This document shows positions 8,100-15,313 of a DNA stretch of 27,062 bases, piece after piece. Position 1 is the first letter of the stretch, and each line of letters begins with the position of its first letter. Both the position numbers and the translations under genes were made by a program. Origin of the DNA: a bacterium (GTDB taxonomy: Bacteria; Patescibacteriota; Minisyncoccia; Phycocordibacterales; Phycocordibacteraceae); NCBI GenBank assembly GCA_021781865.1, contig JAJXVZ010000007.1:1-27062 (forward strand), given 5' to 3'. Below the pieces are notes generated by a model. That model saw nothing but the letters and a program-made list of their open reading frames with translations, did not search any database and had not been told where the DNA came from.

Positions 8100-8105
8100 A
8101 TTTTA
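8100..8105 (-). promoter_or_regulatory. -10-like element of the surface-protein gene
   Basis: TAAAAT on the minus strand lies 14 bases before the ATG at 8085. The -35 position (CAAACT at 17-base spacing) is poor, so this is a tentative call. It would give a leader of about 8 bases. Confidence 0.35.
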
Positions 8106-8306
8106 AGACGCACATAATAATCAGTTTGGTTCGCACATGAACTTCTTCAATGTGCACGTTTCATTTCACACTATCCCACACCGCACGGTATCGACCAGTG
8201 CGCCATGAGTTAGTTGGCAAGAGTTGATGTGACTTAGCTAAAGTCACTATTCTTTTATCAAAGTACGCCCCATCAGGAACTACTTCTAGCCCCCGCAAGG
8301 ACTGTT

Positions 8307-8346
8307 GTTCAGTATAGCGGAATACTGAAACCGCTTAATACTGAAC
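8307..8346. repeat. Nested inverted repeats with three copies of one arm
   Basis: GTTCAGTAT (8307-8315) is followed by two complementary copies: ATACTGAA (8322-8329) and ATACTGAAC (8338-8346). AGCGG (8316-8320) is complementary to CCGCT (8331-8335). Two exclusive foldings are possible. One is a short hairpin 8308-8329. The other is a long stem pairing 8307-8320 with 8331-8346, in which the second copy sits in the loop. It could be a regulator binding cluster or an RNA switch; no evidence decides between these. Confidence 0.6.
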
Positions 8347-8374
8347 GTGTGGATAACGGCTAAGAATTAAGCAC

Positions 8375-8404
8375 GCAGAAAAGGCCGTTTCCGGCCTTTT
8401 CTGC
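8375..8404 (-). terminator. Terminator after the HTH regulator gene
   Basis: A perfect 13-bp stem, GCAGAAAAGGCCG (8375-8387) with 8392-8404, closes on a four-base loop TTTC. It lies 85 bases past the stop codon of the regulator at 8490. The run of T is inside the stem, so it may work in both directions. Confidence 0.75.
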
Positions 8405-8489
8405 ACTTAATACCCCCGAGTCGATACCACAGTAGCCATGATAACAAAGACGATCAGGTGAGTCAAAGCTTTCAGCGATTACATTTATA

Positions 8490-9272
8490 TTAAGCGAGAG
8501 AGTAAGTGCTCCAGCGACGTTCGCCCTGTTTTAATACTATTCCGCCTGCAATAAGCGTAAGAAGCTCCCGTTGAATAGTCTTCTCTGAAACACCCCGAAT
8601 TATGGTTGATATGTCCTTAATGCTTACCTTCCCCTTACTTCTTATAACGGACAACACCGCCTCACTTCTGTCCTTTATACTAATGTCCTTATGTACTTCC
8701 TCATCGGTTGTCAGATTCTTTTGAGTAAGTGTGGCGGCGCGATGTGGTTGCATTGACTCTCGATAACGAGGCCCCGATTCGCGCGACATAACGTTTCTCG
8801 CAAGAGTGGAGAGAGTTGGTGACTCGTCAAAGGACAATCGTGGTTCTTCGTACGCGGCAACTTCTTGGAGCAAATTGTGCGCCTCACGGGCGATGAGTTC
8901 AGCATTCATGGCGGAAAGGAATCCGCCGGTGCGCGCCATGGAAAGAATACTTGAGAGCATGAGAAGTTCTCGTGAAAGCGCGGGACGGGAAACACCAGGC
9001 GGCAATATTGCCGCATCAATAAGACCGATGGCGATCACACCGATTCGATTCCGTAGCGGCACAGACTCAGTGAAGGCTGGCTCGATGAGTTGTATGGCTT
9101 TTGCGAGACGCTCTGCTTTCTTATATATAAATACCCTACGTATGTCCTTTTCAAAAATGTTATTAAATATGCTTTTTTCTAAGACAAAATCACCATTATT
9201 AAAATCTTTCCCTCGCATATTATTGTTACTGACTCCGGTGTTGTTTTTAATGTCTGATTGTCCGTGTCTCAT
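8490..9272 (-). CDS. Helix-turn-helix (DeoR-like) regulator with helical N-terminal domain
   Basis: 260 residues from ATG 9272, chosen because a good promoter lies between this codon and a longer in-frame start at 9314. The C-terminal ~60 residues form a winged HTH (SEAVLSVIRSKGKVSIKDI, VSEKTIQRELLTLIAGGIV, then a wing ending in STYSLA) of DeoR-like form. Residues ~45-150 are a predicted helical bundle (AERLAKAIQLIEPAF, LSRELLMLSSILSMARTGGF, ELIAREAHNLLQEVAAY), followed by a polar linker. I do not recognise the N-terminal domain. It is divergent from ftsK, and a symmetric operator-like sequence lies in the shared promoter region. It might regulate itself or ftsK; this is inference. Confidence 0.75.
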   Translation of the reverse strand: MRHGQSDIKNNTGVSNNNMRGKDFNNGDFVLEKSIFNNIFEKDIRRVFIYKKAERLAKAIQLIEPAFTESVPLRNRIGVIAIGLIDAAILPPGVSRPALSRELLMLSSILSMARTGGFLSAMNAELIAREAHNLLQEVAAYEEPRLSFDESPTLSTLARNVMSRESGPRYRESMQPHRAATLTQKNLTTDEEVHKDISIKDRSEAVLSVIRSKGKVSIKDISTIIRGVSEKTIQRELLTLIAGGIVLKQGERRWSTYSLA

Positions 9273-9286
9273 ATGATGTATCGGAC

Positions 9287-9314
9287 AGTATACGTCCGTA
9301 AAAAAGGTACGCAA
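9287..9314 (-). promoter_or_regulatory. Promoter of the HTH regulator gene
   Basis: TTGCGT (9309-9314) and TATACT (9287-9292) on the minus strand, 16 bases apart. Transcription would start near 9280, about 8 bases before the ATG at 9272. This pair decides the start codon of the gene. Confidence 0.6.
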
Positions 9315-9334
9315 GCCTCCCGTGCGTAAATTTT

Positions 9335-9349
9335 ATCTCTTGAAGAGAT
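9335..9349. promoter_or_regulatory. Operator-like palindrome in the ftsK promoter
   Basis: ATCTCTT-G-AAGAGAT is a perfect 7-bp inverted repeat around one central base. It lies immediately upstream of the ftsK -10 and between two divergent genes, one of which encodes an HTH protein. The length and symmetry suit a dimeric regulator. Confidence 0.4.
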
Positions 9350-9353
9350 GCGG

Positions 9354-9362
9354 TGCTACAAT
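9354..9362 (+). promoter_or_regulatory. Extended -10 promoter of ftsK
   Basis: TGCTACAAT is an extended -10 (TG-n-TACAAT). No good -35 is present at the normal distance, which fits extended -10 promoters. The start site would be near 9369, 11 bases before the ATG at 9380. Confidence 0.55.
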
Positions 9363-9379
9363 AGTAGACATACTTGAAT

Positions 9380-11623
9380 ATGCGCAGAAAAAACGGAGGT
9401 AAACGAAACCGCGTGCGTGAAAGAGAGGTGAAAGAATTTGACACCCTTATTCGCTATGCGTCTGCAATTGTTCTTCTTGCCGCCGGCGTTCTTTTCATAC
9501 TCGCAATCTTCGGCGCGGCGGGACCAGCGGGTACTGCCATTTTCACCACAAGTTACGCGATTGTTGGTATTGGTGCGTTCCTACTGCCGCTTGCCCTGAT
9601 CGCCGTGGGGCTCTACGCAGGTTTTGGACGACCGACACTTGCGCCCCTTACCGCTTCTGGTCTTCTCATCATTGGCGCATCCATTCTAGCCTTCGCTGGA
9701 CTTTTCCCTGATGCACATTTTGGCGGTATGACCGGTATATGGGAAGGAAAAGTACTTGACGAATTTTTTGGTTTCTGGGGAACGCTTGTACTGCTCGTTG
9801 CAACCATCGCTATCGGTTTTGCGATTGTAAGTGACATAGAAACATTCGCTACGCTCCTCGGTGAAAATGTGTCGTCTCTTTGGAAGCGCCTATTCTTACG
9901 GAAGGAGAAAGAGAGCGTGGTCGAAGAACCATTTTCCGAGGAAGAAGAAGCAGAAGCGGTTGCGGTCGTGGGTGTGCCAGAAACTAGCGCTGATGACGAG
10001 CATGAGGGAGAGGAGGATGTGCCAGTTTCTGAACGTGAACCGACAGTAACAATATTCAATCGTACTGCTGGTTCCGCTCGTGCAGGTACTGGCATAGCGA
10101 ATTTTGATGCTGAATACGATCCGCCGCCGCTCTCAATTCTCGGTGAAGATCGCGGCAAGCCCGGTGTAGGCGATATAAAAGCAAATGCAAATATCATTAA
10201 ACGCACTTTCCAAAACTTCGGCATTCATCTTGAGATGGATGAGGTTTCGGTTGGTCCAACCGTTACGCGCTATGCAGTAAAGCCGGCAGAAGGTGTACGC
10301 CTCTCGAAGATAGTCTCACTTGCGAACAATCTTGAACTCGCGCTTGCTGCGCATCCCGTACGTATTGAAGCACCTATACCGGGCAAATCACTTGTCGGCA
10401 TCGAGGTTCCGAACTCGGTAAAAGCAATGGTTGGTCTCGGCGGACTTCTCGCAACTCCCGAGTGGGAACAGAGTACGAAACCACTTTTGGCTGCTCTCGG
10501 CCGAGATATCAGTGGTACGCCACATTACATCAACGTTTCAAAGATGCCGCACGCACTCGTGGCTGGTGCAACTGGATCCGGAAAGAGTGTCGCCATTCAC
10601 GCGCTTATCACCTCTCTCCTCTATCGAAACGGCCCGAATCAACTACGCTTCATCATGATCGATCCAAAGCGAGTTGAACTTACTGCATATAACGGCATCC
10701 CCCATCTTCTTACTCCGGTTATCACGGATCCGAAAAAGACCATCTTTTCGCTTAAGTGGGCGGCTAAAGAAATGGATCGCCGCTACAATATCCTTGAAAC
10801 AGAGCATGTGCGTGACATAAATTCATACCACACCACCGTTTATGAACCGGCGAAAAAGAAACGGGCTGCAGAGATGCCCGAGGCACTTCCCTATATCGTT
10901 ATAGTCATTGATGAACTCGCGGATATCATGCATACCTACCCGCGTGAGCTTGAGGCCTCGATCGTTCGCCTTGCGCAGATGTCCCGTGCGGTTGGTATCC
11001 ATCTCATCCTTTCGACACAACGCCCTTCAGTAAATGTCATCACCGGCCTTATTAAGGCAAACGTACCGACACGCATGGCACTTCAAGTTGCCTCTCAAAT
11101 AGATTCTCGAACCATACTCGATGGTGCGGGTGCGGAATCCCTTCTCGGCGCGGGTGATATGTTATATCTCTCGAGTGATATGCAAAAACCGGTACGTATT
11201 CAAACGGCATTCATTAGCGAGGGAGAAGTGAAGAAAGTAGTGAGTTACATTAAGAACCATAATGCGGGAGATCTTTCGAGTATCGACTTTGGCGGGAATG
11301 GCACAACCCCAGGAGCAGACTCAAGTGACATAATCGGGATCACGAACAATGGTTTTGATGACGAAGATATTGACGACGATTTGTATGAAGAGGCACGTAC
11401 CGCAGTTGAAGAAGCTGGACGTGCTTCCACATCCTATCTGCAACGTAAGTTAAAAATCGGTTACTCGCGTGCGGCACGACTTATGGATGTGCTTGAAGCG
11501 CATGGTGTTATTGGAGCCGCCGATGGCTCAAAACCGCGTGAAGTGCTTACAAAGAACGGGAACAGTGCTCAAACCTCTGGCTCTGTTTCAGAACCTGGAT
11601 CAAGTGAGGAAGAATCTTTTTAA
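9380..11623 (+). CDS. ftsK: DNA translocase FtsK
   Basis: 747 residues from ATG 9380; a TTG at 9374 could add two. FtsK/SpoIIIE couples chromosome segregation to septum closure. The N-terminus carries about four membrane helices between residues 25 and 160. A short acidic linker (EEPFSEEEEAEAVAVV) replaces the long Pro/Gln linker of E. coli FtsK. The motor domain has Walker A (GATGSGKS, near 395) and Walker B (YIVIVIDELADIM, near 506), and STQRPSVNVITGLIKANVP follows. The C-terminal gamma winged helix (YLQRKLKIGYSRAARLMDVLE, about 684-705) normally reads polar KOPS DNA sequences. It is the first gene of a likely ftsK-(Ig-like)-recA unit. Confidence 0.97.
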   Translation: MRRKNGGKRNRVREREVKEFDTLIRYASAIVLLAAGVLFILAIFGAAGPAGTAIFTTSYAIVGIGAFLLPLALIAVGLYAGFGRPTLAPLTASGLLIIGASILAFAGLFPDAHFGGMTGIWEGKVLDEFFGFWGTLVLLVATIAIGFAIVSDIETFATLLGENVSSLWKRLFLRKEKESVVEEPFSEEEEAEAVAVVGVPETSADDEHEGEEDVPVSEREPTVTIFNRTAGSARAGTGIANFDAEYDPPPLSILGEDRGKPGVGDIKANANIIKRTFQNFGIHLEMDEVSVGPTVTRYAVKPAEGVRLSKIVSLANNLELALAAHPVRIEAPIPGKSLVGIEVPNSVKAMVGLGGLLATPEWEQSTKPLLAALGRDISGTPHYINVSKMPHALVAGATGSGKSVAIHALITSLLYRNGPNQLRFIMIDPKRVELTAYNGIPHLLTPVITDPKKTIFSLKWAAKEMDRRYNILETEHVRDINSYHTTVYEPAKKKRAAEMPEALPYIVIVIDELADIMHTYPRELEASIVRLAQMSRAVGIHLILSTQRPSVNVITGLIKANVPTRMALQVASQIDSRTILDGAGAESLLGAGDMLYLSSDMQKPVRIQTAFISEGEVKKVVSYIKNHNAGDLSSIDFGGNGTTPGADSSDIIGITNNGFDDEDIDDDLYEEARTAVEEAGRASTSYLQRKLKIGYSRAARLMDVLEAHGVIGAADGSKPREVLTKNGNSAQTSGSVSEPGSSEEESF

Positions 11624-11628
11624 GGGTC

Positions 11629-11952
11629 ATGCTCAAATATTTAATCGGCGCAATCCTCCTCATGGCTACTGGTTACGGCGGCATGGAAGCTTTGCCGCTT
11701 ATATCTGGTCCTTCTATTTCTATCACCTCCCCGGTGAATTACGAGACTTCTCAGAATGGAATTGTCACTATTGATGGAAAAGCGTTGCGTGCTGCGCGTC
11801 TCACGCTTGACGGGGCACCAATACTATATGATCAGAATGGCAGTTTTTCATCAACAGTTACTCTTCCTCGCGGAGGTTCTATACTTACCATTGTAGCTAC
11901 TGATCCTTTCGGAAAGAAAGTTGCTGTTACTCGTACTGTTTTTGTACCTTAA
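11629..11952 (+). CDS. Small exported Ig-like domain protein
   Basis: 107 residues, starting 5 bases after the ftsK stop. A hydrophobic N-terminus (LKYLIGAILLMATGYGGM) acts as signal or anchor. A single beta-sandwich unit follows: SISITSPVNYETSQNGIVTI, LTLDGAPILYDQNGSFSSTV, GGSILTIVATDPFGKKVAVT. This resembles the Ig-like/glucodextranase-B-type domains that hang off many bacterial surface proteins. No catalytic residues are apparent. Its position between ftsK and recA suggests co-transcription; a role at the division site is possible but unproven. Confidence 0.75.
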   Translation: MLKYLIGAILLMATGYGGMEALPLISGPSISITSPVNYETSQNGIVTIDGKALRAARLTLDGAPILYDQNGSFSSTVTLPRGGSILTIVATDPFGKKVAVTRTVFVP

Positions 11953-11968
11953 TCAAAACCACTTCTAT

Positions 11969-13018
11969 ATGGCCTTCAAAAAATCAAAGAAAGAAAAAGT
12001 ACTTAAGACTGTCGCTACGACTAGTACGGACAAAAGTGAGAAACAAAGGTCTATCGAACAGGCTCTCAAAGAGATACGCACCAAGTTTGGTGACGAGGCT
12101 ATTACCACCTACGGTTCCGGTGCTCCACAGAAGATTCCCGTGATTTCAACAGGCTCTATCGGGCTCGACGCTGCGCTTGGCGTCGGTGGTCTTCCCCGCG
12201 GACGCATCATTGAAATATTCGGTCCTGAATCTTCGGGTAAAACAACACTCGCACTCCATGTTGTCGCAGAAGCGCAAAAAATTGGCGGCATTGCTGCATT
12301 CGTAGACGCCGAACATGCGCTTGACCCTGAATACGCGCGGCGCATTGGGGTAAAGCTTCCCGAACTCCTCATATCGCAACCAGACACGGGTGAACAAGCG
12401 CTCGATATCGTCGAGAGTCTTGTGCGAAGTGGAAATGTCGATGTCATCATCATCGACTCAGTAGCTGCACTCACCCCGAAAGATGAGATCGAGGGAGAAA
12501 TGGGCCAGCAGCACATGGGTAAACAGGCACGACTTATGAGCCAGGCGCTGCGCAAACTTACGGCCATTACGGCCCGAAGTAAGACGATTGTTATCTTCAT
12601 TAATCAAATACGTATGCAAATAGGAGTCATGTTTGGTAACCCGGAGACAACGCCGGGTGGCAAGGCGCTCAAATTTTACACCTCGGTACGTCTCGATATT
12701 AGACGTATCGCATCCATAAAAAAGGGTGAGGAGGTGGTGGGTGGTCGTGTTCGCGTGAAAGTAGTGAAGAATAAAGTTGCCGCTCCATTTAAAACGACCG
12801 AGTTTGATCTTCTCTATAATGAAGGCATCAGCCGCGAGGGCGAACTCATCGCCCTCGGCGAGAAATATGAACTCATCACGAAAAGTGGCGCCTCATATAA
12901 AATGGGAGAAACCTCGCTCGGTAAAGGTTATGATGCGACGCGCACCTTCTTACGCGAGAACGCGCTTGTTTCAAAAGACCTCCTCAAACAAATACGAGAG
13001 AGACTTGCGCAGAGTTAG
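11969..13018 (+). CDS. recA: Recombinase RecA
   Basis: 349 residues from ATG 11969 (MAFKKSKKEK); an upstream in-frame ATG at 11921 lies inside the preceding gene and is less likely. RecA forms filaments on single-stranded DNA, promotes strand exchange and triggers LexA-type cleavage. Visible motifs include Walker A GPESSGKTT (about 85-93), FVDAEHALDP, the Walker B region VDVIIIDSVAALTP, loop L1 EGEMGQQHMGKQARLMSQAL, and FINQIRMQIGVMFGNPETTPGG for loop L2 and its approach. Length is typical, with a Lys-rich N-terminus. The stop overlaps the end of the convergent membrane-protein gene by 4 bases, and no terminator is seen between them. Confidence 0.98.
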   Translation: MAFKKSKKEKVLKTVATTSTDKSEKQRSIEQALKEIRTKFGDEAITTYGSGAPQKIPVISTGSIGLDAALGVGGLPRGRIIEIFGPESSGKTTLALHVVAEAQKIGGIAAFVDAEHALDPEYARRIGVKLPELLISQPDTGEQALDIVESLVRSGNVDVIIIDSVAALTPKDEIEGEMGQQHMGKQARLMSQALRKLTAITARSKTIVIFINQIRMQIGVMFGNPETTPGGKALKFYTSVRLDIRRIASIKKGEEVVGGRVRVKVVKNKVAAPFKTTEFDLLYNEGISREGELIALGEKYELITKSGASYKMGETSLGKGYDATRTFLRENALVSKDLLKQIRERLAQS

Positions 13019-13341
13019 GTGGTTTTTGTGACGAAAGAAGTAGAAAGCGCGCGAGAAAACTTGCGCACGCTGTAGATAAGCGCGGTAAGCGCTAAAAGCA
13101 GAAGCGCCTGCACGATGAGACGAGTATGGTCGAAAGCGTCTAAATAGAAGCGTGGGAGGTCAGTAAGATTTTTAGGGGCATTTTGCAATACGCGTGCGAC
13201 CCATACTTCTCTTCCGATACCCCACGATGCAAAAATGAAAATGAACACCGCAAGGGTACCGCTCGAGATAAACGGCCGAAACATACGAATAAGAAAAATA
13301 CGCCGCATCACGACACGCTCAATATTCGACTGGTTATTCAT
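13015..13341 (-). CDS. Two-helix membrane protein coupled to the sigma factor
   Basis: 108 residues from ATG 13341, which overlaps the end of the sigma gene (ATGAATAA); starts at 13353 or 13356 would add four or five residues. Two hydrophobic segments are present: FISSGTLAVFIFIFASWGIG and LIVQALLLLALTALIYSV. About 35 residues lie between them. The N-terminus is basic. The tight overlap with an ECF-type sigma factor is where an anti-sigma or sensor protein would be expected. No zinc-binding anti-sigma motif (HxxxCxxC) is present, so if it controls the sigma it does so differently. Confidence 0.7.
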   Translation of the reverse strand: MNNQSNIERVVMRRIFLIRMFRPFISSGTLAVFIFIFASWGIGREVWVARVLQNAPKNLTDLPRFYLDAFDHTRLIVQALLLLALTALIYSVRKFSRALSTSFVTKTT

Positions 13342-13915
13342 GGTGTTGTTCATCATAAGATTTTTTGAAAAGTTTCTTTGCGCGGTGAATGCGCGTCTTG
13401 ACGGCGGAAACTGAAAGACGCTCCGTGGCGGCGATTTCTTCCTGAGTTTTTCCCTCAATAAACTGTAACCTCAAAATCTTTGCGGCGGTTTCAGGAATCT
13501 TCGCAAGCGCAGCGACAACTTCATCCCGTATCGAGAGATCTTCTAGAAATTCCGCTCGCAGATCTGGCAGTGATTCGTAATGTTCTGGAAGAATATCAGT
13601 GCGCTTCCCACGTTCTGCACTCTGCACACGATACCTCGTATATGCGACACGATTCAAGATGGTATATGCCCATGAAGAGAAGTTGGCGCCCTCTTGGGCG
13701 TGATATCTGTCTGCATAAAGATACATTTTGATAAAAGCGTCCTGCACCACCTCCTCAGCATCCTCAGAGTTCTTCAAAATCGTTCGCGCACGACGCAATA
13801 GAGGAGTTTCATATCGCCGAACGATTGCAGCGAAAAGATCGGGTTCCTTGTGTACCCGCGCAAGAATTTCAGCATCCGTAAGTGCATGGATATCTTCTGT
13901 GGTTGAAAAACTCAT
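13334..13915 (-). CDS. ECF-type RNA polymerase sigma factor
   Basis: 193 residues from ATG 13915 (MSFSTTEDIH); ATG 13930 is an alternative. ECF sigmas direct RNA polymerase to a small regulon. Region 2 covers about residues 27-75 (LFAAIVRRYETPLLRRARTI, EDAEEVVQDAFIKMYLYADR, FSSWAYTILNRVAYTRYR). Region 4 covers about 130-185 (LAKIPETAAKILRLQFIEGK, TQEEIAATERLSVSAVKTRI, HRAKKLFKK). There is no region 1 or 3 of housekeeping size. A TATAAT at 13962-13967 lies upstream. The gene is coupled to a small membrane protein downstream. Confidence 0.93.
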   Translation of the reverse strand: MSFSTTEDIHALTDAEILARVHKEPDLFAAIVRRYETPLLRRARTILKNSEDAEEVVQDAFIKMYLYADRYHAQEGANFSSWAYTILNRVAYTRYRVQSAERGKRTDILPEHYESLPDLRAEFLEDLSIRDEVVAALAKIPETAAKILRLQFIEGKTQEEIAATERLSVSAVKTRIHRAKKLFKKSYDEQHHE

Positions 13916-13961
13916 GATGTTCTGTATCATACTCTGTATCCGCTTTATGCGGCACTTTTTT

Positions 13962-13967
13962 ATTATA
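13962..13967 (-). promoter_or_regulatory. -10 element of the sigma-factor gene
   Basis: A perfect TATAAT on the minus strand. No clear -35 is found at 16-18 bases. The start site would be near 13955, giving a leader of about 40 bases that contains a weak CCGC/GCGG hairpin; this is longer than other leaders here. Confidence 0.45.
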
Positions 13968-13999
13968 ACCAAATTTATCAAGAAATAGTTTCAATACCT

Positions 14000-14575
14000 A
14001 TGGCCGTACTTTCCTACAACGAAATCCTACCCAAGACCATCATCAATTACAATGGAGAGCCCTATGAGGTGCTTTCATCGCATATTTTCCGCATGCAGAT
14101 GCGAAAACCGGTTAATCAGACGAGGCTTCGTCATCTTGTTTCAGGTAAGGTTATCGAGATCTCCTTTCACCAGAATGAGACGGTAACCGAAGCGGAGGTT
14201 GAGAATATGCAGGCACAGTATCTTTATACAAATCGTGGCGAAAGTTGGTTTGCTGAAGTCGGCAATCCAAAAAATCGTTTTTCCTTCCCCGAAGACGGAG
14301 TGCATGACAAGGTGCAATGGCTCGTGCAAAATGCGTCAGTCGAGGTATTAACCTATGAAGGAAAACCCATGACGGTCAAAATACCAGTGAAAGTTGAACT
14401 TGAAGTGAAAGATGCACCGCCTGCCGTAAAAGGAAACACAGTGTCTGGTGGCAGCAAGATAGCTACCCTTAGCACCGGTGCGAAGATAAATGTTCCACTT
14501 TTCATTAACACCGGGGATATCCTTCGCATCAACACTGATTCAGGCGAATATACCGAACGCGTCGAGAAGGCGTAG
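14000..14575 (+). CDS. efp: Elongation factor P with non-canonical tip loop
   Basis: 191 residues, normal length. EF-P binds between the P and E sites and relieves ribosome stalling at proline runs. The KOW-like N-terminal domain (about 1-65), the OB domain (about 68-130) and the C-terminal OB domain ending in GDILRINTDSGEYTER are all present. The tip loop of domain I is unusual: instead of the common PGKG-type turn carrying the modified Lys or Arg, it reads HIFRMQMRKPVNQTRLRHL, with a different length and no PG. No modification enzyme gene is nearby. A strong terminator follows. Confidence 0.95.
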   Translation: MAVLSYNEILPKTIINYNGEPYEVLSSHIFRMQMRKPVNQTRLRHLVSGKVIEISFHQNETVTEAEVENMQAQYLYTNRGESWFAEVGNPKNRFSFPEDGVHDKVQWLVQNASVEVLTYEGKPMTVKIPVKVELEVKDAPPAVKGNTVSGGSKIATLSTGAKINVPLFINTGDILRINTDSGEYTERVEKA

Positions 14576-14580
14576 GGTTG

Positions 14581-14613
14581 CAGAAAATCCCCGCAATAAG
14601 CGGGGATTTTCTG
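14581..14613 (+). terminator. Bidirectional terminator between efp and rpsR
   Basis: A perfect 14-bp stem, CAGAAAATCCCCGC (14581-14594) with 14600-14613, closes on AATAA. It lies between convergent genes and can serve both. T residues occur within the 3' arm in each direction. Confidence 0.85.
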
Positions 14614-14633
14614 TGCATAGATCCTTTTTCTCT

Positions 14634-14840
14634 TTATGCTGCGATATACGGAAGAAGCGCCATGTAACGAGCGCGTTTAATAGCCTGTGCGATATCGCGC
14701 TGTTTACCGGCTGGAACTCCTGTGCGCTTTTTCGAAAGAAGTTTTGCGTGCGGATTCATGAACTGTTTCAAATATCCACTATCTTTGTAGTCTATGAATT
14801 TCTTTATTTCAATTTCTTCACGTTTCGCTTGGTATGCCAT
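14634..14840 (-). CDS. rpsR: 30S ribosomal protein S18
   Basis: 68 residues from ATG 14840 (MAYQAKREEIE); a longer frame from 14885 overlaps the ssb end and is unlikely. S18 binds S6 and the 16S central domain at the platform. The family core is clear: FIDYKDSGYLKQFMNPHAKL, then LSKKRTGVPAGKQRDIAQAI, then KRARYMALLPY. It is the last gene of rpsF-ssb-rpsR. The L9 gene (rplI) that often follows rpsR is absent; a terminator comes instead. Confidence 0.97.
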   Translation of the reverse strand: MAYQAKREEIEIKKFIDYKDSGYLKQFMNPHAKLLSKKRTGVPAGKQRDIAQAIKRARYMALLPYIAA

Positions 14841-14850
14841 ATTTAATGAT

Positions 14851-15306
14851 TTAAAAAGGTATGTCTTCTGGATTAATTTCCTCATCTGGGTATTTTATTT
14901 CACCACCGCCCTTCTCTCCGCCATCGTTCGACGCTGCGTCACCACGTGATACGCCACCACCCTCTGACGCAACCCCTCCCTTGCCACCATCACCGAATTG
15001 AAAATTCTCCACAATAACCTCGGTACGATATTTTTTCTGCCCTTCGCTTTCCCACGAGCGAGTCTGAATACGCCCCTCGACAAAAAGCGGGCGACCTTTC
15101 TTCATATACTGCGCGATAACCTCTGCCAAACGACCGAAGGCGACGATATTATGAAATTCGGTTGCCTCTTGTTTCTGTCCATTTTTGTCTTTATAAGTAC
15201 GATTTGTCGCAAGACCGAAAGAAACCAGCTGTTGCCCGGAAGGTAATGCTTTCAGTTCCGGATCGCGAGTGAGGTTACCGTAGAGAAATACTTTGTTGAG
15301 ATACAT
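14851..15306 (-). CDS. ssb: Single-stranded DNA-binding protein
   Basis: 151 residues. SSB coats single-stranded DNA in replication and repair. The OB fold covers about residues 1-105 (MYLNKVFLYGNLTRDPELK, FHNIVAFGRLAEVIAQYM, KKGRPLFVEGRIQTRSWE). A Gly-rich flexible linker follows. The tail ends EEINPEDIPF, the acidic tip that recruits partner proteins such as RecO. The gene starts 7 bases after rpsF and ends 10 bases before rpsR, so the three are one transcription unit. Confidence 0.97.
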   Translation of the reverse strand: MYLNKVFLYGNLTRDPELKALPSGQQLVSFGLATNRTYKDKNGQKQEATEFHNIVAFGRLAEVIAQYMKKGRPLFVEGRIQTRSWESEGQKKYRTEVIVENFQFGDGGKGGVASEGGGVSRGDAASNDGGEKGGGEIKYPDEEINPEDIPF

Positions 15307-15313
15307 ATTTTTA

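Larger units (their letters stand above)
8086..8489. other. 404-base intergenic region with hairpins and a terminator
   Basis: No credible coding frame is seen. The region holds a -10-like TAAAAT for the surface-protein gene (8100-8105, minus) and a 7-bp hairpin GTGACTT/AAGTCAC (8229-8247). It also holds a nested inverted-repeat cluster (8307-8346), one perfect DnaA-box-like nonamer (8348-8356) and a strong terminator (8375-8404). If the surface-protein mRNA starts far upstream rather than at the near promoter, these repeats would lie in its 5' UTR. Confidence 0.6.

Noticed and set aside
8348..8356. Perfect DnaA-box-like nonamer (TTATCCACA on the minus strand), possible replication origin
   Set aside because: Only one copy is found, there is no AT-rich unwinding region or cluster, and dnaA/dnaN are not nearby. 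A single match is plausible by chance.
9613..10224. 203-codon minus-strand frame inside ftsK
   Set aside because: It is antisense to clearly conserved FtsK sequence and shows no domain or start signals of its own.
12109..12600. 163-codon minus-strand frame inside recA
   Set aside because: Antisense to the RecA ATPase core; no independent support.
13940..13961. CCGC-TTTAT-GCGG hairpin followed by a T-run on the plus strand as a terminator
   Set aside because: The stem is only 4 bp and no plus-strand gene ends just before it; it lies in the sigma-gene leader and is probably incidental.
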